Assembly (NCBI RefSeq): GCF_000379965.1
Contig: NZ_KB904327.1
Coordinates: forward strand, 248,001-312,000
Length of the DNA stretch: 64,000 nucleotides
DNA from: Hoylesella nanceiensis DSM 19126 = JCM 15639
GTDB lineage: Bacteria > Bacteroidota > Bacteroidia > Bacteroidales > Bacteroidaceae
Direction of reading: 5' to 3'
Every line of letters starts with the position of its first letter. The first letter of the stretch is position 1. The translations under genes were made by a program, and so were the position numbers. Below, piece by piece: positions 55,346 through 63,500 of this stretch. The notes under the pieces were generated by a model. The model searched no databases and was not told where the DNA came from. It was given only the letters and a program-made list of their open reading frames with translations.

Positions 55346-57052
55346 TTATACTTTAGGCATTCCGTCAATAGACATGTCTGAAACTTTTACGATATTGAAA
55401 TAACAACCTCCAAAAACTTGGTCGGTTAACTCTGTACCGTTATAGTTTACGGCAAATACATCATCAAGCCACTTAGGATTGATTTTGAACGTAGAGATAT
55501 TAAAGTTAGACATACTTTCGCCTCTTGCTCGGGCAACGGTCCAATAGCTTAGGGGTTCTTGATGCACAAATTGACCGTGATTGATGTCTAACGCTGTCTT
55601 ATACTCGCTGTATCTTGGTTGCCAACCAAAAGCACCTAAATTCTTTATTCTTGAATTAGCTGTATTATTATTATACTTATAGCTAATATTTTTAGCAAAT
55701 AATGGTTGCATTCCAAGGTTTTCAAATTCAGGAACGAAGAAGTCACCACGCTCTATCTTTTGTACGAATGGGTCAACACGTTTACTATCATACTGAACAT
55801 CAGGAACAAGTGAATAAATGCACATTAATATACCATGTTCTTTTGCATCAAATCTAATATGACCGCTACCACTTCCTGTTGCCTTTCCTGTCGTTCTACC
55901 AAGATAACCACCAAAAGATGTATCTTTTGTACCTGTCACGGTTGTACCGCTTGATTGGGTAACGTCACCAACTTGTATATTACTATCAAAGCCACCGATA
56001 TATGTACATCTACCATCTCTACCTTCTTCAACAGAAATGCCGAAATGTGCCTCCATTTGCTCCTTATAGGTCTTTCCTGCTCTCATGGTTACAGATGCAA
56101 GCTTTTCAAGTGCAAAAGCGTTGCGAATGTCTGCAACAGAAATCATAGTTCTCTTACTATCTACACCGTTCTCTTTAAGATTTTTTCCAACAATAACGAC
56201 ACTATCTCTATACTCGTGTGTTCCACCTGTGACATTAGGTCCTTTTTCCATAACGATATCACTACCACCTGTAAAAAATTGAGGGTTAAAATCGTCAATC
56301 GAGAACAAAGGAGTAGGGCGAACGTTCGTTAATAGGTCTTTTTGAGCGTTTCGATATCGGAGGGTAAACCAATCATAGTCCCATGGCTCGTTAGGAATTG
56401 TTTCCTTTACCTTTCCACTGCCGTAGAACATATCAACGTTAAAACTTTCAAGTTGATATTCTTCATAGGTTGTATTACGATAGAAGTCGTTATATATCTT
56501 TTGGTACGCTAAACCTCTAAAAGGTGTACATTTTCCCATAGTTGTAGATGTTGGGTTTGTGTATGGAACACCTGCGGAATTTGCATATTTACCATATCCG
56601 AGTAAATCAAGAATTCGGTAAACGCCTTTGTTTTTATCAAAACCGTGTATATCTTTAGCGGTATTTGTTTTGCACCAATCCACTAATTTTTGAACATCGA
56701 AAGAAACGCAAGAGGGGGGTGTTTTACCTTTGAAAGCGTACATAAATGATGATTTATAATCGCTCATACCTGTTATAAATTGGTCAAATCCTGACCATAG
56801 CTGTTTGTAAGGCACGAAATAGAACTCATAAACGCCTCGCATAGACATAAATGCGGCACTGTTCATTGGCAAGGTTCTCATGAAATCACTTGCATTAATT
56901 TCCACATGGTCGTGGGGTAGGAGGTCAAGCGATAAGACAGGGAGCAAAGCGCCTGCAGGTGCTGTAAATAGGTGACGCTGTGAAATGTCGAAAGCATTTC
57001 GAGGGCGTGTCGCCTTACTTGGTTTAATTAAAGGGACTTTTGAAGTTGACAT
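55346..57052 (-). CDS. Microviridae major capsid protein VP1
   Basis: The 568-residue F-type capsid protein. The N-terminal signature is unmistakable: RNAFDISQRHLFTAPAGALL (about 18-37), then PVLSLDLLPHDHVEINASDFMRTLPMNSAAFMSMRGVYEFYFVPYKQLW in consecutive short runs. The C-terminal part has FGWQPRYSEYKTALDINHGQF and PLSYWTVARARGE. The middle (about 230-420) holds variable glycine/threonine-rich loops that would form surface protrusions. It lies 46 bases downstream of VP4. Confidence 0.96.
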   Translation of the reverse strand: MSTSKVPLIKPSKATRPRNAFDISQRHLFTAPAGALLPVLSLDLLPHDHVEINASDFMRTLPMNSAAFMSMRGVYEFYFVPYKQLWSGFDQFITGMSDYKSSFMYAFKGKTPPSCVSFDVQKLVDWCKTNTAKDIHGFDKNKGVYRILDLLGYGKYANSAGVPYTNPTSTTMGKCTPFRGLAYQKIYNDFYRNTTYEEYQLESFNVDMFYGSGKVKETIPNEPWDYDWFTLRYRNAQKDLLTNVRPTPLFSIDDFNPQFFTGGSDIVMEKGPNVTGGTHEYRDSVVIVGKNLKENGVDSKRTMISVADIRNAFALEKLASVTMRAGKTYKEQMEAHFGISVEEGRDGRCTYIGGFDSNIQVGDVTQSSGTTVTGTKDTSFGGYLGRTTGKATGSGSGHIRFDAKEHGILMCIYSLVPDVQYDSKRVDPFVQKIERGDFFVPEFENLGMQPLFAKNISYKYNNNTANSRIKNLGAFGWQPRYSEYKTALDINHGQFVHQEPLSYWTVARARGESMSNFNISTFKINPKWLDDVFAVNYNGTELTDQVFGGCYFNIVKVSDMSIDGMPKV

Positions 57053-57098
57053 AATTAATTTAAAATTAAATAGTTATACATATTTGTTTAATAATTGG

Positions 57099-58883
57099 TT
57101 AAGCCATTTTTCTAACTCCATTAACTGTTGTATTATTTACTTTCTTCGACTTATTTCTAAGATCAAGCTTTTTCTTTTGCTCATTCTTATAGGTTTCGAA
57201 AAAAGTTGTTTTTCGGGGGTTATACTCTTTATCAAATTTTTCATCGTCAAAATAGCCGTGAAAGTTGTAAGGAGTTACCCAATATTTAAAAGGAGTTCTT
57301 TCTATATAATTAATATATGGTTGTAAATTTATATCTTTTCTATTTTCTCGTTCAAAGTTCAAGTTATAGCCGTGAACTGTAAATTTTTTAATATGTGGAA
57401 TAGCCTGGCGGAGAATTGGAAAACATTCTAATTCTGCTGAATAATAGCCTATTTCCTCAATTAAGTTATTAAACGTATTATAGAAGTTAGACAGCTTATC
57501 CTGTTCATATAAATAAAGATAGCGGTCAAACATAAAGAGATACACAGAAGTAAAGTCAGAAAAATGACAATATCTCCTAAGGTCAATGTCTTTAGAGCAT
57601 TCATAACACTTTTTGCTACTATACCAATTCGTGTCGTTATCCATTTCAAGTTGAAAATACTCATCAGCTTTGTAATTAATACACCAATTCCTGAAAGTAT
57701 CTTCACGGTATACTCTAAGATAACTAGACAAATTAACTCGATTAAATCTAATATTATTCTTAAAAGCATATTCTATAAGTTTAACGTTAATATACTCTTT
57801 CCATTCTCTGATGTGCTTAGAATAGAAGTTATAAGTGTGATATTTGATATCATTAGATAAGTTACTATATCTATAACATTTGCGGAATACGGTAGATAAT
57901 GTATCTTTGGATATAAGAAGATTAACTGTCTTTTGAGTTCCATCTTTTTTAGTAAACGTTGTAGGTTTTCTAAGCATTCCGATATCGATGCGTGCGAAAA
58001 CTTCTTCTTTGCTATTTTGGAATTCACCAATAATAGGGTTTTTACTTTGTAAGTGGAACGGCTTTGTACAACGTTCTCGTAGCACCTTTGGTAAACCCAA
58101 ATTGCCTGCAACATACTCCGCAACATAGTAAGCTGTGTTTGGGTCGCAGATATTGATGTGTTCGGAGGTAAGAAAAGTATCCGCAAACGGTTTAAACTCA
58201 TACTTATTAAATGTGTCTTTTTTCTTGACCCAAAGACCCCACGACTCAACGATGAAAGCTTTAATCTTAGAGAGGACTGTGGGGGAATCGATGAACAACA
58301 CACCGTGGTAATGCGGACGGTAGGTCTTTGGTCCATACTCTGATGCGATAAAATAGCGAATTTTTTTTTCATTTTGTGGAATATTTAATTTATCAATTTT
58401 TTTCCTCAATCTTTTGAGAAAATTCTGTATATCTTTTTTGCTAACTGTTGCAAATTGTAGATTATTCTTACAATAAATTTTGTTATTTTCTATCCAAGGT
58501 ATACGTGTATCATCGTTAAAGCGATAATCACCGTTATAGTTTTTAGAATTAAAAGGGCAACTATCATGTAAATCAGCAGTTCTGCCAATAGGTTTAAGTT
58601 GCATTTCTCCATGTTTGCCTGCAAATGCCTCCATTCGTGGAATATACACATTATCATATGTCAAAGTAAACATAACACTAAATAGATGTTGTTTTATCTC
58701 TTCACGAACTCGTCGAGATTGTTTGCTTGCCTCAACATTTACACAATATGTACAATTATGACAAGGCACAGTTTCATAATGTCCTGTATTTTTATTGTAA
58801 ATATAGGAGGGTGAAAGACAGCCAAAAAGGTTATCGTTTGGCTCAAATTCTTTAGCGGTAAAAGATTTAGTTTCATCTATCAT
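57099..58883 (-). CDS. Microviridae replication initiation protein VP4 (HUH endonuclease)
   Basis: Rolling-circle initiator that nicks the phage origin. The 594-residue protein (starting at the ATG at 58883) has an N-terminal cysteine set (PCHNCTYCVN), then the HUH metal motif in RPHYHGVLFIDS (near 190) and the catalytic tyrosine motif TAYYVAEYVAGNLG (near 250), where the usual lysine between the tyrosines is Glu. A long C-terminal extension has a second cysteine cluster (KKCYECSKDIDLRRYC). The frame is also open to an ATG at 58895, but the ATGA overlap with the upstream small ORF favours 58883. Confidence 0.93.
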   Translation of the reverse strand: MIDETKSFTAKEFEPNDNLFGCLSPSYIYNKNTGHYETVPCHNCTYCVNVEASKQSRRVREEIKQHLFSVMFTLTYDNVYIPRMEAFAGKHGEMQLKPIGRTADLHDSCPFNSKNYNGDYRFNDDTRIPWIENNKIYCKNNLQFATVSKKDIQNFLKRLRKKIDKLNIPQNEKKIRYFIASEYGPKTYRPHYHGVLFIDSPTVLSKIKAFIVESWGLWVKKKDTFNKYEFKPFADTFLTSEHINICDPNTAYYVAEYVAGNLGLPKVLRERCTKPFHLQSKNPIIGEFQNSKEEVFARIDIGMLRKPTTFTKKDGTQKTVNLLISKDTLSTVFRKCYRYSNLSNDIKYHTYNFYSKHIREWKEYINVKLIEYAFKNNIRFNRVNLSSYLRVYREDTFRNWCINYKADEYFQLEMDNDTNWYSSKKCYECSKDIDLRRYCHFSDFTSVYLFMFDRYLYLYEQDKLSNFYNTFNNLIEEIGYYSAELECFPILRQAIPHIKKFTVHGYNLNFERENRKDINLQPYINYIERTPFKYWVTPYNFHGYFDDEKFDKEYNPRKTTFFETYKNEQKKKLDLRNKSKKVNNTTVNGVRKMA

Positions 58884-59056
58884 AATAATATACATTTATC
58901 GGTTAATTTTACATCGGGATGCATAGGATGATTCGAACAAATAAAGCCGGCAAAGTGTCCAACTGAATTAAAGTTAACCACGCACCAAGAGCAATCACCA
59001 CAAGTAAGAGTGTAATTGCATATTTCATCGAAATTTTGCGACATATCAAAGTTCAT
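58880..59056 (-). CDS. Cysteine-rich small phage protein (58 aa), first gene of the phage transcript
   Basis: ORF starting MNFDMSQNFDEICNYTLTCG with the zinc-finger-like pattern CxxCxxC in LTCGDCSWCVV and further Cys/His residues (CSNHPMHP, DKC). Its TGA stop overlaps the VP4 start as ATGA, the classic sign of translational coupling. The -7 box TATATTTG ends 5 bases before its ATG, so the transcript may be leaderless or the second ATG (59044) may be used. A small DNA-binding or host-interaction protein is possible; function is unknown. Confidence 0.65.
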   Translation of the reverse strand: MNFDMSQNFDEICNYTLTCGDCSWCVVNFNSVGHFAGFICSNHPMHPDVKLTDKCILL

Positions 59057-59060
59057 GCCA

Positions 59061-59068
59061 CAAATATA
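59061..59068 (-). promoter_or_regulatory. -7 box TATATTTG of the phage transcript
   Basis: Minus-strand box that uses the host Bacteroidetes promoter code. The -33 region would fall within the right dif-like site, so its upstream sequence changes between the integrated and the circular phage form. Confidence 0.6.
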
Positions 59069-59084
59069 AATAATTGAGACGAAA

Positions 59085-59112
59085 AAGTTATATAATTAAT
59101 ATTATGATAAAT
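59085..59112 (+). repeat. Right dif-like attachment site
   Basis: XerC-like arm AAGTTATATAA, centre TTAATA, XerD-like arm TTATGATAAAT. The XerD arm differs from the E. coli dif arm (TTATGTTAAAT) by one base. Closer to consensus than the left copy, so this end may be the host-derived site or the site regenerated by integration. Confidence 0.75.
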
Positions 59113-59190
59113 AGGTATTATATAAAACAATATTGTGCTTTAATCTCTTCTCCTATCCATTTTTAAAGGTTATTCTTTGGTAAGCAATAG

Positions 59191-60492
59191 TTATTCTCTT
59201 TTCTTACTAAAGTTGTTATCTATTTTGATAAAATATGTAACTACGAAAGTTATAATGCAAGTTATCAAAACAAAGATGAAGAAGTTTTGATATCCAAGTA
59301 TAGATTGTAACCGGCCTGAAACCATTCCAGGTAACATCATAGATGCTGCCATAAATCCTGTACAAATGGCATAATGACGTGTTTGGAACTGTCCTCTACA
59401 GAAATACAACATATATAATGTGTAGGCAGTAAAACCAAAACCATAACCAAATTGTTCAATAAAAATAGATGTATTGATTAGCCACAAGGCATCTACTTGA
59501 TAATAACTTAGATAGATATATACGGCATCTGGAACTGTAATAGCAATGACCATAGGCCATAACCACTTCTTAAGTCCGTCTTTGCTCACTAAATATCCGC
59601 CTATAATTCCACCGCCAAGTAAACCTATAACACCCACAGTTCCATATACTAAGCTAAATTCTTGAGGGGATAATCCTAAACCTCCAGCATGCTTAAAGTC
59701 TCTAAGAAATAGGATAGAAACCTTAGATAACAATGCTTCTGGGAATCTATATAACAGCAAGAATAATATAGTTGTGACGATATAAGGTTTTTTAAAGAAG
59801 CTAGAGATGGTCTCTATTAAGTCTTTCCCTATCCTTTTAATATCTTTTTGGTTGATATTTTTATCCTTCTTTGGCGTAGGAAGTCGTTTAATGTGATAGA
59901 GATAAATCGCTATAAATAAAGCAGATACGATGTAAAAGATAATACTCCACGAGAAACGGATTTGCCATCTGAATAGAACTTGCAGTGAACCTGCAAGGAA
60001 TACGAGAAATCCTTTACCAAAGATAGATGCTATTTTGTAGAAAGTATTGCGTATTCCGTTGAATAAGGCTTGATCGTGTTCGCTCAAGCCAAGCATATAA
60101 AAGCCATCTGCAGCAATGTCATGAGTGGCACTTGAGAAAGCGATTATCCAAAATAAGCATATCGTTGATTGCAACCAAAAGGTGGTTGGAATACTAAAAG
60201 CCATAGCTGCAAATGATGCACCAAGCAATAGTTCCATTGCAATAATCCACCATCTTTTTGTTTTAAGTAGTTCAACAAAAGGACTCCAGAATGGTTTTAA
60301 CACCCAAGGAAGATAGAACCAACTAGTGTAAAAGGTGATGAGTTCATTGCTAAGTCCTAATTGTTGGTACATTAATACAGAAATTTCTGCAACTAAGATA
60401 TTAGGAAGTCCCTCAGAGAAATATAGAGTTGGTACCCATTTCCAAGGACTTTTCTGATTCAATTGATTGTGGTGTATAGTATGTTGTTTCAC
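59191..60492 (-). CDS. MFS transporter, AmpG-like muropeptide permease
   Basis: A 433-residue, about 12-helix inner-membrane protein. N-terminal PTLYFSEGLPNILVAEISVLMYQQLGLSNELI (in two runs), FYLPWVLKPFWSPFVEL and SSATHDIAADGFY (near 125) match AmpG permeases, which import anhydro-muropeptides for cell-wall recycling. A cytoplasmic loop separates helices 6 and 7 (LPTPKKDKNINQKD). It follows the SpoIID fusion gene by 20 bases on the same strand, which supports a peptidoglycan recycling unit. The provirus sits 78 bases downstream of its stop. Confidence 0.87.
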   Translation of the reverse strand: MKQHTIHHNQLNQKSPWKWVPTLYFSEGLPNILVAEISVLMYQQLGLSNELITFYTSWFYLPWVLKPFWSPFVELLKTKRWWIIAMELLLGASFAAMAFSIPTTFWLQSTICLFWIIAFSSATHDIAADGFYMLGLSEHDQALFNGIRNTFYKIASIFGKGFLVFLAGSLQVLFRWQIRFSWSIIFYIVSALFIAIYLYHIKRLPTPKKDKNINQKDIKRIGKDLIETISSFFKKPYIVTTILFLLLYRFPEALLSKVSILFLRDFKHAGGLGLSPQEFSLVYGTVGVIGLLGGGIIGGYLVSKDGLKKWLWPMVIAITVPDAVYIYLSYYQVDALWLINTSIFIEQFGYGFGFTAYTLYMLYFCRGQFQTRHYAICTGFMAASMMLPGMVSGRLQSILGYQNFFIFVLITCIITFVVTYFIKIDNNFSKKRE

Positions 60493-60512
60493 TTTTATTG
60501 TAAGGTTTCAAA

Positions 60513-63500
60513 TCATTTAGTATATATTTTCTTGATCTCTACATTCTTATAGTAATGTAGTAAGATTTCTTTATAATCAAATCCTTGCTCTCCCATCACT
60601 GCAGCTCCAATCTGACACAATCCTACTCCATGTCCCCACCCTGCTCCTTTAAGCGTGAAAGAAGTTGGTATATTGTTTGAGTCTACTGACTTTTCAATGA
60701 TGAATGCAGAGCTGTATAGATGAGAACTACTAAGAGTTCTACGAATCTCAAGCTCTTTTCCAATAATTATCTCTTTCTCAGAGCCAACGATTTTTAATCT
60801 ATATATGCGTCCACTTTTACCTCTTTCTAGAGCAATAATATCTATAATGTTCCCTAAATCGGTATTTAGTTTCTTGCTAATGAGTTCTTTTAGCTCCTCT
60901 TGAGAGTAGCTAATTTCCCATCTATAGAAATCTTTTGTTTCTTGATCGTAATCTTTTAATACTTGAGATAGAATCTTTTTATCTGTTGTATTGCAGAAAG
61001 CATCAGGCGAATCAACTATCCATTGATGTGCGGTTGACTCAGAGGTTAAATCTATTTCTTTTCCCTCTTTGTCATCTTTTAGTGCAATAAGATAATCTTT
61101 AGGATTGTTGTCCCAGCAATATTGATATTCTTCCGTAGCACCACCACAGCATTTACTAAATCTAGCATCGCATATTTCATTGTTTGAAAGCAATACTTCT
61201 CCAGTTGTTTCTTTAATTGCTTTAGCTGCATTAGGAGTGATTCCTTTTGATATTCCTTGATATCTTTGGCAGTGATCGTCGCCACAAACATCAAATAAAG
61301 AATGGTCTTCTCTATCGTACCAACGAATAATTTCCTTGTCAGTCTTTGTAAATGAGAAGAAATTATTGCTCTGTTCGCTTTTCGACTGGTTATGTTTTTC
61401 AATTTGATTCAATAACCAACTTCTCGAAATAACAGAATGAGCCTTTAATAATTCTAATGACGATGTTGCACTCATTTCACTAGAAATAACCGAAGAAAGA
61501 TAATTTTCTAGAGGTAAAATATTGATAGCCCAGATTTTATCAGAATCAATAATCAACTTTAAGGCACCTTCAAAGGTTTGTTCTTCTTTTCTTTCCCAAT
61601 GGAAATTGATACCTATTGAAACATTCTTTAGTGTGAATGAGGCATTAGAAGTTTGTGGGTGGAAGGTAATTTCTTGATAATTTTTACCATTCCAAAGTAT
61701 TCCTCCGTCATCAAAAACAAGACTTTGCTCTCCTTGAATCGATTGTCCTTTGGCTGTATAAACATCATTTAAAATGATATCTATTTGTTTGTCACAAAGA
61801 ATTCCCACAGAGATTGTAGGCTGTTCAGATAGCAATGCTGTTGTGAATGAAGTGGGTTTAAAATGCTTGTTTCTTTCAATTACATCGCATACACGATTTA
61901 CTTTCTCGCTTGTAAAGCCACATTCTTGAATAATACTAACAGCTTCTGCTCCTGAAAGAGTATCAAAATCCTCTTTTTTAGGAGTGATAATTAAGCCTGA
62001 CATATCAAGAGCTCCAGGACTAATCATGCGCTGAAGATTTCCTTTGGCATAATAACATTCTGGTCTATGCTTTTCTCTTGGGATCACAACAGTGATGAAT
62101 TCTTTCTCGTTTCTCCAAGAAATGATATTCATCATTGGCTCTTCTGTTTCAGGTTGTATTTCCTTTAAGCTATTATATAGAAGCTTAAACAACTCAATTT
62201 GAGATTGGCCTCGTTGATATTGAATTACAAATACAGGAACAATAAATGTATTGATGATACCTAATTGTTCTTGTTCATTAATCAATACAAGTGGTTTTAT
62301 GTCGTTTTTAAGTCTGTTCCAATCATTTTGTAATGGTAAAATGCCATTTGTTCCCGCTTGGAAATGCAAGTGATCGGGCGCAGAAGCACCACTTAAAGGA
62401 CCATTATAGAATAGCATCATCTCAGGGAATTCACAAAGGAAATGATACACTTCATCTATATTCGAATAGATTCTTTGTGGTTGATGTTGTGTAGATGCAA
62501 TTGTAAAGTGGATAGGAAGAATTGGAAAAGGATTCACTAATATCTCAAATCTACTATCAAATCGCTTTATTAACTGCTCTTCTGGGCGTTGTTTCTTGCA
62601 TAAAAAACAAGGACGTTGCTCTATATCTGCTTTAGAAATACTAGCTCCCGTAGAGACAAGTCTGCTTGGGTTATGTTGTAATTTCACATAGTTCTCCCCT
62701 ATTTCTAAGGTTTTTGTTTCTATTTCAGAAAGCCTTTTATATCGCTTCTCAACCTCTTTCCAATGTGAAAGCTGTTGATTAAAGAATCTATTTAAGCTAC
62801 TATTAACCAATGAATTATTATTGGTTATATTCTTATTAAAACGAGCTAATATCTCAATCGTTCTAATTTTATCTTTATATAGGTTGTTGGCATTTACCTT
62901 TTCAATGCTTAGAGCAGCATCAGAGTTACCTCCCCAGCGTCTACAAAGATAGAGTTCGTCGTATATTCTACCTATTTTATAGTCACGAGAGATGCGTAAT
63001 CCCACAGCGTAGTCTTCTCCATAACTTGTGTTAGGGAAACCTATTTCACGCAATATAGGTGTGTAAAAGGCTCTAGGTGCGCCTAATCCGTTTATTCTTA
63101 GAGCATTATTACAACCATTATTGTCTGTCCACTCTTTGTGATCGATAAGACCTGGAGGTAGAGTTTCTAGCTCAAAGTTGCATATTCTGTAGCTACCAAC
63201 AATCATTGCAGCCTTTTGTTTATAGAAAGCATCAACGACTTTTTGAAGTGTAGAGCTACTAGAATAAAGATCGTCGCTATCTAATTGCACTGCAAACTTA
63301 CCACAATGAGTTGAGTTTATAGCATAGTTCCAACAGCCTCCAATACCCAAATCTGTTCTTTCAGGTATAAGATGAACTAAGTTTTGGTAACTCTTTGAGA
63401 GCTCGGATAATATATTTGTTGTATCATCTGTAGAATGATTGTCAACAACAATCACGTTAAATCTAAAACTTGTTTTTTGTTTTAGGGCAGAAAGAACAGC

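Larger units (their letters stand above)
52935..59112 (-). mobile_element. Integrated Microviridae provirus (Alpavirinae-like), about 6.15 kb
   Basis: A complete small ssDNA-phage genome on the chromosome. Minus-strand gene order: 58-aa Cys-rich ORF, Rep (VP4), major capsid (VP1), a scaffold-position ORF, pilot protein (VP2), plus a convergent 55-aa membrane protein and a structured non-coding region. It is bounded by two 28-bp dif-like sites whose offset is 6150 bases, a typical genome size for the group. There is no integrase gene, so host XerC/XerD integration is inferred, as proposed for microvirus proviruses known in Bacteroides and Prevotella. All hallmark genes are intact, so the element may still be inducible. 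Confidence 0.93.

Noticed and set aside
57461-58372. Minus-strand frames inside VP4 (57461-57769 and 57773-58372)
   Set aside because: They lie in another frame of a clearly coding HUH Rep gene. Overlapping genes do occur in microviruses, but no motif or start signal supports these.
58921-58980. Possible tRNA-like GATTCGAA motif in the phage leader
   Set aside because: No acceptor or anticodon stems pair around it; the sequence codes for the Cys-rich ORF.
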